DNA from: an uncultured Mycoplasmatota bacterium
Lineage (GTDB): Bacteria > Bacillota_I > Bacilli_A > RF39 > UBA660
Reading direction: 5' to 3'
NCBI GenBank assembly: GCA_900546275.1
Contig: URCH01000003.1
Location: 1-64,000 of the forward strand
DNA: 64,000 nt
Position numbers and translations under genes: made by a program. The notes beneath the pieces were generated by a model. That model had not been told where the DNA came from, ran no database searches, and worked only from the letters and a program-made list of their open reading frames with translations. How positions within the stretch are numbered: position 1 is the first letter of the stretch; each line of letters starts with the position of its first letter. Positions 16,655 through 24,978 of the stretch are shown piece by piece.

Positions 16655-17194
16655 ATGTATAAAAAATATATAAAAAGACTAATAGATATAATCTTATCAT
16701 TATTACTTATAATTATTTTATTACCACTTATAATACTTATTAGCATAATTGAAATATTTAATATAGGGTTTCCTATAATATTTAAACAATCAAGAGAAGG
16801 AAAAAATAAAATGCCTTTTAATATATATAAATTTAGAACCCTTAAAATTAATTATAATAATGATACAACAACAAAATTTACAAGATTCTTAAGAAAAACT
16901 GGATTAGATGAATTACCTCAATTATTTAATATATTAAAAGGAGACATGTCATTTATAGGACCAAGACCATTTTTAATAAATGATTCTCTTCCTGATGATT
17001 ACATTGATCCAATTCGTTATACAGTAAAACCTGGTATATTTGGTCTTGCACAAGCAAATGGTAGAAGAGAAATAGAACACCATGAAAAACTAAAATATGA
17101 CGTAGAATATGCCAAAAACATTTCATTTTTATTAGATTTTAAATGTTTTTTCAAAACAATATATGTAGTTATAATACAATCAATAAAAGGATAA
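16655..17194 (+). CDS. Undecaprenyl-phosphate sugar phosphotransferase (PglC/WbaP catalytic type)
   Basis: A 179-residue monotopic phosphoglycosyl transferase, the minimal PglC-like form. A hydrophobic re-entrant helix (about residues 10-36) is followed by FKQSREGKNKMPFNIYKFRT (about 46-65), LRKTGLDELPQLFNILKGDMSFIGPRP (split around 87-113) and the KPGIFGLAQ motif (about 130). It moves a sugar-phosphate from a UDP-sugar to undecaprenyl phosphate and so starts a lipid-linked glycan. No glycosyltransferase, flippase or polymerase follows, so later steps are encoded elsewhere. Confidence 0.88.
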   Translation: MYKKYIKRLIDIILSLLLIIILLPLIILISIIEIFNIGFPIIFKQSREGKNKMPFNIYKFRTLKINYNNDTTTKFTRFLRKTGLDELPQLFNILKGDMSFIGPRPFLINDSLPDDYIDPIRYTVKPGIFGLAQANGRREIEHHEKLKYDVEYAKNISFLLDFKCFFKTIYVVIIQSIKG

Positions 17195-17213
17195 AGTTAT
17201 TTCTTTATCCTTT
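17186..17213. terminator. Bidirectional terminator
   Basis: AAAGGATAAAG (17186-17196) pairs with CTTTATCCTTT (17203-17213). It serves the sugar transferase and the convergent transglycosylase. Confidence 0.75.
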
Positions 17214-17877
17214 AATCATTTATATAGTTATATTCTTTCATAGCACTTATAACTTGTTTTTGTCTTTGTCTAGCAAGGGTAGGATTAACATCTAATGAAT
17301 ATATAGAAGGTGCATTTGGAATACCTGCAAGTAAACTTGCTTCATCTAAAGTTAATTCACTTGGTTTTTTATTAAAATAACCCATACTAGCTGAATAAAC
17401 ACTATAATATCCACTACCATAATAAATATTATTAATATATAATTCAAGTATTTCATTTTTACTTAAATTCTTTTCTAAATTATAAGCCATAAACATTTCA
17501 GCAATCTTTCTTACCATCTTTTTTTCTTGAGAAAAATACATATTTTTAGCTAATTGTTGAGTAATTGAACTTCCACCTGTAACATAAGAAGAAGCTTTTA
17601 CATTAGTAAAAATAGCTTTCACAGTAGATATTAAATCAACGCCATTATGTTTATAAAATCTATGATCTTCAACGGCAACTATAGCATTCAAAAAGTCTGG
17701 CGAAACATCTTCAATTTTAGTATAATCTTCCTTATTTCTAATTTCATTTATTTTTTCTTCTAGTGAAGTTTCTTTTAATACACTTTTATACAAAGAATAA
17801 CCATTTACTAATAAGTATGTACATACTATAAAAAATATACAAAATGCTACTAAAATAATTTTCCTAATAAAATTCAT
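17212..17877 (-). CDS. mtgA: Monofunctional peptidoglycan transglycosylase (GT51)
   Basis: 221 residues: an N-terminal signal anchor (about residues 5-25) and a GT51 domain only. The motifs are EDHRFYKHNGVD (about 71-82, catalytic Glu), GGSSITQQLAKN (about 100-111), the KIAEMFMAYNLEKNLSKNEILELYIN segment and GSGYYSVYSAS. It polymerises lipid II into glycan strands outside the membrane. It lacks the penicillin-binding domain of class A PBPs. GGTGGTG precedes the ATG. Confidence 0.9.
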   Translation of the reverse strand: MNFIRKIILVAFCIFFIVCTYLLVNGYSLYKSVLKETSLEEKINEIRNKEDYTKIEDVSPDFLNAIVAVEDHRFYKHNGVDLISTVKAIFTNVKASSYVTGGSSITQQLAKNMYFSQEKKMVRKIAEMFMAYNLEKNLSKNEILELYINNIYYGSGYYSVYSASMGYFNKKPSELTLDEASLLAGIPNAPSIYSLDVNPTLARQRQKQVISAMKEYNYIND

Positions 17878-17899
17878 TATTCACCACCTTTATTTTATA

Positions 17900-17919
17900 A
17901 TAAAAAAGGCTTTAGCCTA
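17900..17919 (-). terminator. Terminator of the Prli42-like gene
   Basis: Read on the minus strand: AGGC, loop TAAA and GCCT, followed by six T. The stem starts at the stop codon of the small gene. Confidence 0.6.
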
Positions 17920-18003
17920 TATAAAAATAATTGACATAACAAATGATGCAATCATAACAAAAAGCATTAAATATACGACAATTTTTTGTGTTTTTGGTTT
18001 CAT
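17917..18003 (-). CDS. Prli42-like 28-residue membrane miniprotein
   Basis: A short frame with a strong AGGTGATC six to seven bases before its ATG and its own terminator. The product is a basic N-terminus (MKPKTQK) followed by one membrane helix starting KIVVYLMLFVMIAS. This layout and the IVVYLMLF core resemble Prli42, the miniprotein that anchors the stressosome to the membrane in Listeria and is conserved in Firmicutes. No stressosome gene (rsbR, S or T) is in the window, so the role is inferred from similarity alone. A DUF4044-type peptide is the alternative. Confidence 0.7.
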   Translation of the reverse strand: MKPKTQKIVVYLMLFVMIASFVMSIIFI

Positions 18004-18092
18004 GTGATCACCTCTATTAAACATTATAATATATTTTTAATATTTTTGGAATATTATTTTAATTTTTAAATAATATTTAGTAGGTGATAAAT

Positions 18093-18719
18093 ATGAAATG
18101 GATGGACAAGTTAAAAGGAACAATAAAAGTAAATAAAAAGACACTACTATTTTTTACAATCTTACTAATAATCGGAATAATAGCAGGATCAATATTTATG
18201 GCAATACTAAGTGAAACAGACAAAAAATTAGTCACTGATTACTTTAATAACTATATATCAAATATAGAAAACAATAAATTAAACTATCTTGAAAGTATAA
18301 AAAACGGTTTATTTAATAATTTACTATATATAATAATAATATGGATACTTGGTATATCAATTATAGGAATACCTATAGTAACAATAATGTTTTTTATAAA
18401 AAGTTTTACATTAGGTTTTTCAATTGCTTCTATAGTATTTAATTATAAATTAAAAGGCTGCTTACTTAATTTTATAAATATTTTTCCTCATCAAATGATT
18501 TATTTTTTAATATATATGCTGATAACAACATATTCAATATTTTTTTCATTAAAAATGATTAACTCAATTATAAATAAAAAAAATATGGATTTTAAAATAA
18601 TGATGAATAAATATGTAAAAATCCTAATCATTTCCGTAATAGCAATTATCATAGGTATAATCATAGAAACATTTATAACACCATTACTTATTAAAATAAT
18701 AATACCTTTAATAAAATAA
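18093..18719 (+). CDS. spoIIM: Stage II sporulation protein M
   Basis: A 208-residue polytopic membrane protein with about five helices. It starts with a basic segment and a helix ending in IIGIIAGSIFMAIL, then has the SpoIIM-type (DUF95) core with YIIIIWILGISIIGIPIV and FFIKSFTLGFSIASIV, and NIFPHQMIYF. In Bacillus SpoIIM forms the DMP machine with SpoIID and SpoIIP for engulfment. A GTG at 18084 is part of the AGGTGAT site itself; the ATG at 18093, six bases after it, is chosen. Confidence 0.85.
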   Translation: MKWMDKLKGTIKVNKKTLLFFTILLIIGIIAGSIFMAILSETDKKLVTDYFNNYISNIENNKLNYLESIKNGLFNNLLYIIIIWILGISIIGIPIVTIMFFIKSFTLGFSIASIVFNYKLKGCLLNFINIFPHQMIYFLIYMLITTYSIFFSLKMINSIINKKNMDFKIMMNKYVKILIISVIAIIIGIIIETFITPLLIKIIIPLIK

Positions 18720-18732
18720 TGGTATTTTTTTT
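18701..18732 (+). terminator. Terminator after spoIIM
   Basis: AATACC (18701-18706) pairs with GGTATT (18721-18726), followed by an eight-T run that begins within the stem. The stop codon is in the loop. Confidence 0.7.
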
Positions 18733-18744
18733 ATTAAGTAAACG

Positions 18745-18753
18745 TGCTATAAT
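18745..18753 (+). promoter_or_regulatory. Extended -10 promoter of mnmA
   Basis: TGC followed by TATAAT (18748-18753), with 16 nt to the GTG start. Confidence 0.5.
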
Positions 18754-18769
18754 TAGGTAGGTGATTTAT

Positions 18770-19873
18770 GTGAAAAAAGTTGTTATAGGAATGAGTGGAG
18801 GCGTTGACAGTAGTGTCGCAGCTATTAAACTAATAGAACAAGGATATGAAGTAATAGGACTATTTATGCGTAATTGGGATGCTGGCGTAAATAATGATAT
18901 ATTAGGTAATCCGACACTAACAAATAATATATGTCCACAAGAACAAGATTATAACGATGCATTAAGTGTATGTAAGAAAATTGGTATTCCACTTCATAGA
19001 ATAGACTTTGTTAAAGAATATTGGGATTATGTATTTACATACTTTCTTGACGAATTAAAAAAAGGAAGAACTCCAAATCCAGATATTATGTGTAACAAAT
19101 ATATTAAATTTGATATGTTTGTAAAAGAAGCAAAAAAATTAGGAGCAGATTTTATAGCAACTGGTCATTATGCTAGAATAAAAAATAATAAATTATTACG
19201 AGCTATTGATGATAATAAAGATCAAACTTATTTTCTTTCACAACTTTCAAAAAAACAATTAGAAAATGTTTTATTTCCAATAGGTGATTTAAAGAAACCA
19301 GAAGTAAGAAAAATTGCAGAAGAACATAACCTAATAACCGCTAGAAAAAAAGATTCAACTGGAATTTGTTTTATTGGTGAAAGACATTTTAAAGATTTTC
19401 TTAAAAATTATCTTCCTAATATTCCAGGAGATATAATAAACATAGAAACAAAAAAAAGAGTAGGGGAACATATAGGTTTAATGTATTATACAATAGGTCA
19501 AAGAAAAGGACTTGATATTGGTGGCACAAAAGATAGACTATTTGTTGTAGGAAAAGACATAGAAAAAAATATATTATACGTTGCTGAAGGAGAAGATAAT
19601 AAATATCTTATATCAGACAGTGCTGTTATCGAAAACGTAAATTGGATAAGTGAAAATAAACCAAAAAAATGTACAGCAAAATTTAGATATCGTCAACCAG
19701 ACAATGAAGTTGAAATTGAATTTGTAAATGATGAAATAATTGTAAAATATCCTGAGGGAGTAAAATCAGTTACACCTGGACAAGCATGTGTTTTTTATGA
19801 TAATGAAGAATGTTTAGGTGGCGGAATAATTAAGGAAGTAAGAAAAAATAATGCCAAATTATGGTATTTGTAA
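18770..19873 (+). CDS. mnmA: tRNA 2-thiouridylase MnmA
   Basis: A 367-residue ATP pyrophosphatase that adds sulfur to U34 of Lys, Glu and Gln tRNAs. The PP-loop is VIGMSGGVDSSVAAIKL (residues 5-21). The two catalytic cysteines are in NPDIMCNKYIKF and STGICFIGERHF; the C-terminal beta-barrel domain is complete. The reading frame extends to a GTG at 18761, but that lies in the AGGTAGGTGAT ribosome binding site, so the GTG at 18770 is the start. It overlaps an out-of-frame ATG-TGA. Confidence 0.94.
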   Translation: MKKVVIGMSGGVDSSVAAIKLIEQGYEVIGLFMRNWDAGVNNDILGNPTLTNNICPQEQDYNDALSVCKKIGIPLHRIDFVKEYWDYVFTYFLDELKKGRTPNPDIMCNKYIKFDMFVKEAKKLGADFIATGHYARIKNNKLLRAIDDNKDQTYFLSQLSKKQLENVLFPIGDLKKPEVRKIAEEHNLITARKKDSTGICFIGERHFKDFLKNYLPNIPGDIINIETKKRVGEHIGLMYYTIGQRKGLDIGGTKDRLFVVGKDIEKNILYVAEGEDNKYLISDSAVIENVNWISENKPKKCTAKFRYRQPDNEVEIEFVNDEIIVKYPEGVKSVTPGQACVFYDNEECLGGGIIKEVRKNNAKLWYL

Positions 19874-19892
19874 ATATACTATTACTTTACAC

Positions 19893-19920
19893 TTGACATT
19901 TGACTATGAAGTGTTAAAAT
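19893..19920 (+). promoter_or_regulatory. Sigma-A promoter of the HTH gene
   Basis: TTGACA (19893-19898), a 16-nt spacer and TAAAAT (19915-19920). The -10 box contains the upstream in-frame ATG, which rules out that ATG as a start. Confidence 0.75.
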
Positions 19921-19945
19921 GATAATAGGAGGTTTTAATAAACAT

Positions 19946-20728
19946 ATGGAAAGATTAAACGAAATATTAAAAGAACTAGGAATATCAAAAGTTAAATTAG
20001 CAAAATTTTTAGGTGTTTCTAGACAAATGATTTATAATTACTTAGAATTAGACGATTTAAATAAATGGCCAAAAGATAAAAAAGTTTTACTATTAAATTT
20101 ACTTGGAATTAAATCAGCTGATGAATTAAAAAATATAAAAGTAGATACTGATTATATAATGGATGTTGAAACAAGAATAAATAGTTTATTTGAAAATACA
20201 AATAAAAATCAATTAAATGATAATGATATTTATAGTGGACTTGGGAAAAAAGAAAAAGAATTACTTCATAATATTATAGATATAGTTAAAGAAAAATTAG
20301 AAGATGATACTGATGATTCATATTATTCAATTAAATATTTATATAACTATATACAATCAATGGATAGTTCAAAAGAATTAAAATATATATTAGCGTACGT
20401 TGCTAAAGCAGCTGGATTTGAAAAACCTTTAGAATTTGTATTTAATGAAGAAGAACAATTCATATTTGAAAGTATACTTTTCTCAGCATTTACTTTATTT
20501 ACAAATGGTGGCAAATCTACATCAAAATCAAAAATAATAGAATGTCATAAGAGATTTGTTTCTCAAATTGAACATAAAATGGAAGAAAAAATGAGCAGAA
20601 CTATGGAATTAAATACTATTAAAGTTCAAGCTTTAAAAGAACTAGGATATACAGTTATTAATGAAAAAAACGCTGCTGAAGTACTAGAAAAAATGGCTGA
20701 AATACAATCAAGAAAAGTGACAAGTTAA
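19946..20728 (+). CDS. HTH-domain protein of unknown function
   Basis: 260 residues. An XRE-like helix-turn-helix lies at about residues 5-35 (NEILKELGISKVKLAKFLG, then VSRQMIYNYLE). The remaining ~200 residues are all helical with no domain I recognise, ending in NTIKVQALKELGYTVINEKNAAEV. The start is set by the promoter and by AGGAGG 13 bases upstream (a rather long spacing). It has its own promoter and terminator. It is probably a DNA-binding regulator, but there is no visible ligand domain. Confidence 0.75.
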   Translation: MERLNEILKELGISKVKLAKFLGVSRQMIYNYLELDDLNKWPKDKKVLLLNLLGIKSADELKNIKVDTDYIMDVETRINSLFENTNKNQLNDNDIYSGLGKKEKELLHNIIDIVKEKLEDDTDDSYYSIKYLYNYIQSMDSSKELKYILAYVAKAAGFEKPLEFVFNEEEQFIFESILFSAFTLFTNGGKSTSKSKIIECHKRFVSQIEHKMEEKMSRTMELNTIKVQALKELGYTVINEKNAAEVLEKMAEIQSRKVTS

Positions 20729-20745
20729 CATAATATTAATTATAC

Positions 20746-20769
20746 GAAGTTGTGAAAACTTCTTTTTTT
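20746..20769 (+). terminator. Terminator after the HTH gene
   Basis: GAAGTT (20746-20751) pairs with AACTTC (20757-20762), followed by seven T. Confidence 0.8.
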
Positions 20770-20833
20770 AATTAATTTAACAATATATGTATAATTACTT
20801 ATGCTTGGTTAATACTATAGTTGGGTGATTAAA

Positions 20834-20953
20834 ATGAAAAAAAATAAAGATTTAAAATCAAAAAGCAAAAACGCTCAAAAAAACTATGACCGTAATGCTA
20901 ATACTACATCATCAAATGATTCAATGAATTGTAAATCATACGATTGCAAATAA
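20834..20953 (+). CDS. 39-residue Lys/Asn/Ser-rich peptide with two C-terminal cysteines
   Basis: A short gene with GGGTGATT nine to ten bases before its ATG and a terminator 30 bases after its stop. The peptide is hydrophilic, highly basic at the N-terminus (MKKNKDLKSKSKNAQKN), rich in Ser, Thr and Asn in the middle and ends NCKSYDCK. The composition is like small spore or nucleic-acid-binding peptides, but I cannot assign a family. It fills the gap between the HTH gene and the next promoter. Confidence 0.6.
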   Translation: MKKNKDLKSKSKNAQKNYDRNANTTSSNDSMNCKSYDCK

Positions 20954-20981
20954 TTTGATGTAATTAATTTACCCACACTAA

Positions 20982-21007
20982 AAAAGAACTATATTTAGTT
21001 CTTTTTT
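20982..21007 (+). terminator. Terminator of the 39-residue peptide gene
   Basis: AAGAACTA pairs with TAGTTCTT around a four-base loop, followed by a T-run. Confidence 0.8.
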
Positions 21008-21035
21008 AATTTATAATTCATATAATGCCTTATAT

Positions 21036-21059
21036 CCCCTATTAATAAGAAAATAGGGG
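21036..21059. repeat. 8-bp inverted repeat just upstream of a promoter
   Basis: CCCCTATT (21036-21043) and AATAGGGG (21052-21059), separated by eight bases. The second arm ends seven bases before the -35 box of the next gene. There is no T-run, so it is not a standard terminator. It could be an operator or an mRNA-end hairpin. Confidence 0.5.
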
Positions 21060-21066
21060 AAAACAC

Positions 21067-21095
21067 TTGACTTTTTTATAGAAAATCTCTATAAT
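21067..21095 (+). promoter_or_regulatory. Strong sigma-A promoter
   Basis: TTGACT (21067-21072), a 17-nt spacer and TATAAT (21090-21095). It is nearly consensus, which suggests high expression of the small gene that follows. Confidence 0.85.
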
Positions 21096-21127
21096 ACTGT
21101 CTATTATGTATAAAAAGGAGGAAAAAT

Positions 21128-21457
21128 ATGAAAAAATTAGATAATTTGTATTATGCTTCAGTATTTATGCCATATATTAAAGATCCAAACGAAAGAATTA
21201 AAAAAACTATTATAAAGATGAGTAAGGTTGGAAACAATATTAGATTTGTAGATTTAGAAACACATCAATTATATTCTAAAGAATATGGTAGAGGCGATAG
21301 AATTGATATTATCTCCCCTATTTCAGTTTATTACAATCCATTTGGTATATTAAAATTATCAAAAAGAAATGATGAAAATGCATTACATGCACATGATATA
21401 TATCGTAGATATAAAAACAAAATTAAAGTTTATAAAAAAAATAGAGCATCTGTTTAA
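21128..21457 (+). CDS. Small basic protein of unknown function
   Basis: 109 residues, soluble, basic (pI clearly high), rich in Lys, Arg, Tyr and Asn. No domain recognised. Segments such as NNIRFVDLETHQLYSK and DRIDIISPISVYYN suggest a beta-rich core; the tail is KNKIKVYKKNR. A near-consensus promoter and AAAGGAGG before the ATG point to strong expression. It is a single-gene unit, convergent with zupT. Confidence 0.75.
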   Translation: MKKLDNLYYASVFMPYIKDPNERIKKTIIKMSKVGNNIRFVDLETHQLYSKEYGRGDRIDIISPISVYYNPFGILKLSKRNDENALHAHDIYRRYKNKIKVYKKNRASV

Positions 21458-21470
21458 CTCTATTTTTTTT
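21439..21470. terminator. Bidirectional terminator
   Basis: AATAGAG (21440-21446) pairs with CTCTATT (21458-21464), with A-run and T-run flanks. The loop holds the stop codon of the 109-residue gene. Confidence 0.8.
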
Positions 21471-22209
21471 AAAATATAATTGAATTAATATACATAAACA
21501 ATATTCCTATTATGAAAAATAATATTGTAACTCCCCTATTTTTATATTTAAACGAAGTAGGCAGTAATTCAAACATAGATATAAATATCATAATGCCTGC
21601 AATAACAGAAAAAATACACCCCATTATCATATCAGTTACTATTTTACTTAAAAACAAATAAGCCAAAAGTGCGCCAAAAGGTTCTGAAAGTGCTGAAATA
21701 AGAGTATATAATATTGCTCTTTTTTTACTGTTAGATGAATAGTATATTGGAATAGATATACTTATACCTTCTGGTATATTATGAAGAGCTATAGCTATTG
21801 TAAGAGCTATTCCTAAGGACATATCAGAAGTACTTGCTAAAAAAGTTGCAATTCCCTCTGGTATATTATGTAATATAATAGCAAGCATAGAAAATATTCC
21901 TACTTTATATAATCCATTTTTATTTTCAATAGGAAGTTTAATATTTATATATGATGAAACTATAATTCCGATAACAATAAATATTAAACTTATTAAAATA
22001 GTAGGAACAATATTATATTTTAAACTTATTAATTCTACACTTTCAGGTATCAAATCAGTTAAAGATACACATAACATTACACCTGCTGCAAAAGCTAAAG
22101 AAGAAATTAATATTTTTTCATTTTTTCTAGTAAAAACAAGTATAGTTCCTATCATAGTTGAAAATCCAGCTATTGTTGTAAGTAAAAATCCATATATTAT
22201 ATTATTCAT
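21469..22209 (-). CDS. zupT: ZIP-family divalent metal transporter (ZupT-like)
   Basis: A 246-residue polytopic protein with about eight helices. The two metal-site helices carry ILHNIPEGIATFLA and IALHNIPEGISISIPI, the ZIP/ZupT hallmark, and an N-terminal helix has SLTDLIPES. It imports zinc, iron or manganese. GAGGGATAAAA precedes the ATG. No metal-regulator box is evident in the 114-bp upstream gap. Confidence 0.9.
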   Translation of the reverse strand: MNNIIYGFLLTTIAGFSTMIGTILVFTRKNEKILISSLAFAAGVMLCVSLTDLIPESVELISLKYNIVPTILISLIFIVIGIIVSSYINIKLPIENKNGLYKVGIFSMLAIILHNIPEGIATFLASTSDMSLGIALTIAIALHNIPEGISISIPIYYSSNSKKRAILYTLISALSEPFGALLAYLFLSKIVTDMIMGCIFSVIAGIMIFISMFELLPTSFKYKNRGVTILFFIIGILFMYINSIIF

Positions 22210-22323
22210 TTTTATCCCTCAATAATTATATGAAATAATATATATATGTATTCATATTTCAGATTATTTTAATTGTCTATATGTAAGTAAAAAAAATTTT
22301 GTATAATAAAAAGTCTGATAAAA

Positions 22324-22569
22324 TTATTTATTTGTATTATTATAATAATTGAAATTTGATAAAGCTTCTGAAACTGATTCTAAATCTTCTAACTCCATAT
22401 AACTATTATTTAAATAATCTTCTATATAAAATATAAGTTCATTTATATTATTGTAATTCAAATAATTTATATTATATTTTTCTAGAATATTTATTTGTTC
22501 ATCAGACAAATAAATACCATTTTTTCTTTGTTTTAAACTTCTTTTATTAAAATCTTCTTCTATATTCAT
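22324..22569 (-). CDS. Small acidic protein, unknown
   Basis: 81 residues, acidic, helical, with no membrane segment (MNIEEDFNKRSLKQRKNG, later DEQINILEKYNINYLN and the DLESVSEALSNFN end). The frame extends to an ATG at 22605 overlapping the phosphohexomutase, but AAAAAGG stands six bases before the ATG at 22569, which is chosen. It is 25 bases after the phosphohexomutase gene and probably in the same transcript (xerD, phosphohexomutase, this gene). Function unknown. Confidence 0.65.
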   Translation of the reverse strand: MNIEEDFNKRSLKQRKNGIYLSDEQINILEKYNINYLNYNNINELIFYIEDYLNNSYMELEDLESVSEALSNFNYYNNTNK

Positions 22570-22594
22570 GCTATACCTTTTTTCATTATTTATT

Positions 22595-23947
22595 TTATAA
22601 AACACTATTAATAAAATTCATAAATTCTTCTTTTATTTCATTTAATCTAGTTTCAGTTTTAGCTTCAAATCTAAGTGTTAAGCAAGGAGTAGTGTTTGAA
22701 ACTCTAATTAATGCCCATGAATCATCAAATTCAACTCTAACACCATCTGTTTCATTAATATTATAATTTCTAGATTTACAATATTCTTTTACTTTTTCAA
22801 CAATTTCAAATTTCTTTACATCATCACTGTTTACTTTTATTTCCTCAGTTGAAAAATATCTATTTATTCCTTCTAATTCTTTATCTATAGTAGAGTTATT
22901 ATTAGACAATAACTCTAACATTCTAAGCCCTGCATATATTCCATCATCAAATCCAGGAAATCTATCTCTAAAATAAATATGTCCAGAATATTCCCCGCCA
23001 AACAAATAATTTCCTTCTTGCATTTTCATATTTATATATGAATTACCAGTTCTATACATAGTTTTTTCTATATTTAGCTTATCAAGTTCATCTATTAAGC
23101 TTCTTGAACATTTTACATCAAATAGTGCCCTTCTATTATTAATAGTTTTTAGCAAATTTCTATACATTATTATTAAATAATAGTCTGTTTTTATTATTTC
23201 ACCAGACGAAGAAACAAGCCCTACTCTATCAGCATCTCCGTCTATTCCTATGCCTAAATCATACTTTAATAATTTAACAATATCAACTAATTCACTCATA
23301 TTTTTGTTTACTGATGGATCTGGATCATGTACTGGAAAATTGCCATCACTTTCACAATTTATCAACTTATATTCAACATTTAATCTATCTAGTACATCCT
23401 TAATTATAATGCTACCTGTTCCATTACCACAATCAACAACTATTTTCATTCTTTTATTTATTTTTACACTATTAATTAATAAATTAATATAATCTTCTTT
23501 TATTTCTTTTTTTAAAACATTTCCACGTCCACTTAAGAACTCTTGTTTTTTAACAAAATCTCTGAATTCAATTATTTTATCTCCATATGCATTTTGTTCC
23601 CTTTTAAATGAAATTTTAAATCCATTATATATTGCAGGATTATGACTAGCAGTTACCATTATTCCTGTATTAATTTTGTAAAATATTTTTGAATAATAAT
23701 ACATCGGAGTAGTTACTAACCCAAGATCAATTACATGAACTCCACTATCATTAATTCCTTTAATTAAATTAGCGCTTAAACTAGGAGATGATATTCTATT
23801 ATCATGACCTACAATAGTTATATCTTCGTTCATTTTTTTTATATAGCTTCCAAATCCCCTACCGATTATATACGCCTCTTCATCAGTTAAATCTTTATTA
23901 TAAATTCCTCTAATATCATATTCTCTAAATATATTATCATTTATCAT
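22595..23947 (-). CDS. Phosphomannomutase / phosphoglucomutase
   Basis: 450 residues of the alpha-D-phosphohexomutase family. The four marks are visible: FREYDIRGIYN near the N-terminus, the phosphoserine loop TASHNPAIYNGFK, the metal loop GIDGDADRVGLV and the sugar loop GGEYSGHIYF. RVSNTTPCLTLRFEA binds phosphate at the C-terminus. It interconverts hexose 6- and 1-phosphates for glycan precursors. Of two ATGs, the one at 23956 touches the AAAGG site; the ATG at 23947, nine bases away, is chosen. It lies 14 bases after xerD. Confidence 0.9.
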   Translation of the reverse strand: MINDNIFREYDIRGIYNKDLTDEEAYIIGRGFGSYIKKMNEDITIVGHDNRISSPSLSANLIKGINDSGVHVIDLGLVTTPMYYYSKIFYKINTGIMVTASHNPAIYNGFKISFKREQNAYGDKIIEFRDFVKKQEFLSGRGNVLKKEIKEDYINLLINSVKINKRMKIVVDCGNGTGSIIIKDVLDRLNVEYKLINCESDGNFPVHDPDPSVNKNMSELVDIVKLLKYDLGIGIDGDADRVGLVSSSGEIIKTDYYLIIMYRNLLKTINNRRALFDVKCSRSLIDELDKLNIEKTMYRTGNSYINMKMQEGNYLFGGEYSGHIYFRDRFPGFDDGIYAGLRMLELLSNNNSTIDKELEGINRYFSTEEIKVNSDDVKKFEIVEKVKEYCKSRNYNINETDGVRVEFDDSWALIRVSNTTPCLTLRFEAKTETRLNEIKEEFMNFINSVL

Positions 23948-23961
23948 TTTCTTCATCCTTT

Positions 23962-24864
23962 CTATTTATCACCATGTGGGTGGAAATCATCATAGTTTTC
24001 TTTTAATTTCTTATTAGATACATGTGTATATATTTGTGTTGTAGATATATTTGAATGCCCAAGCATTTCTTGTATACTACGTAAATCCGCGCCACCATTA
24101 AGTAAATGAGTTGCGAATGAATGTCTAAGTGTATGAGGTGAAAAAGATGTTTTAATTCCTTTTTCATAAGCAAGTGTTTTAACAATCTTAAAAAAACCTT
24201 GTCGTGTCATTTTTTTTCCATGATTATTTAAAAATAAGTAATCAGTAGTTTCTTTTAAAATAAATGAACTTCTATAATTTTTTATATATTCTTCTAAAGC
24301 CTTTATAGTATAATCACCAATTGGAATTACTCTTTCTTTTGAACCCTTACCTAATGTTCTTACTATACATTGTTCGATATCTATATCAACAACTTTTAAA
24401 TTTACAAGTTCGCTTACTCTAAGACCTGTTGCGTACATAAGTTCAAGCATAGCTTTATTTCTATAACTATATTTATCCTTTAATTCAACATCCAATAATT
24501 TAAATATTTCATCTTCAGATAATACTTTAGGTAATGCTTTTTTTAATTTAGGTAATTCTAAAGATAAAGATGGATTATTTTTTATATATTTTTCTATTAT
24601 TAAAAATTTATAAAAGGATCTTATTACTGAAATTGAGTGAGCAATTGATTTTTCAGTTAATTGATGTTTTTTTAAATACTTTAGATATTCTTTTATATCA
24701 GAAGTTTCAACTTCTTTTAAAAATACATTTTTTTGTTTTAAAAAGTTATAGTATTTTTTTAATTCTAAATAATAAGAATCGATTGTATTGTTACTATATT
24801 TTTTATCTATTAATAAATAATTCTTGTAATCTTCTATTTTATTTAAAAATTCATTATCCGTCAC
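23962..24864 (-). CDS. xerD: Tyrosine recombinase XerD
   Basis: 300 residues, the standard XerC/D length. The N-terminal SAM-like domain is followed by the catalytic domain with Arg in ATGLRVSELVNLK, Lys in GKGSKERVIPI, HxxR in SPHTLRHSFATHLLNGGADLR (split), His in LGHSNISTTQIY and the tyrosine of IYTHVS. It resolves chromosome dimers at dif, and is sometimes used by integrating elements. The frame opens at a GTG at 24873 within the AGGTGAT site; the GTG at 24864 is the start. No integrated element adjoins it, so it is housekeeping. Confidence 0.9.
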   Translation of the reverse strand: MTDNEFLNKIEDYKNYLLIDKKYSNNTIDSYYLELKKYYNFLKQKNVFLKEVETSDIKEYLKYLKKHQLTEKSIAHSISVIRSFYKFLIIEKYIKNNPSLSLELPKLKKALPKVLSEDEIFKLLDVELKDKYSYRNKAMLELMYATGLRVSELVNLKVVDIDIEQCIVRTLGKGSKERVIPIGDYTIKALEEYIKNYRSSFILKETTDYLFLNNHGKKMTRQGFFKIVKTLAYEKGIKTSFSPHTLRHSFATHLLNGGADLRSIQEMLGHSNISTTQIYTHVSNKKLKENYDDFHPHGDK

Positions 24865-24978
24865 AATAATCACCTATTTTAATTATATACTTGTTTTTTT
24901 AATTAGTAAATTATTTAACTTTAAACTATACATATACTATACTATTTATTTTTATCATAATAATATAATTAAGTTTTT

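Noticed and set aside
15851..18772. ATG-TGA mini-frames overlapping GTG starts at 15853 and 18770
   Set aside because: ATG followed at once by TGA arises simply because the GTG start is preceded by AT; two cases are not enough to propose regulation by minimal upstream frames.
22210..22323. Metal-responsive operator or riboswitch upstream of zupT
   Set aside because: No Zur, Fur or MntR-like palindrome and no known metal riboswitch core could be found in the gap.
24003..24185. Second minus-strand frame within xerD
   Set aside because: It runs in another frame through the catalytic domain, which is intact in the xerD frame, so this is not a frameshift remnant.
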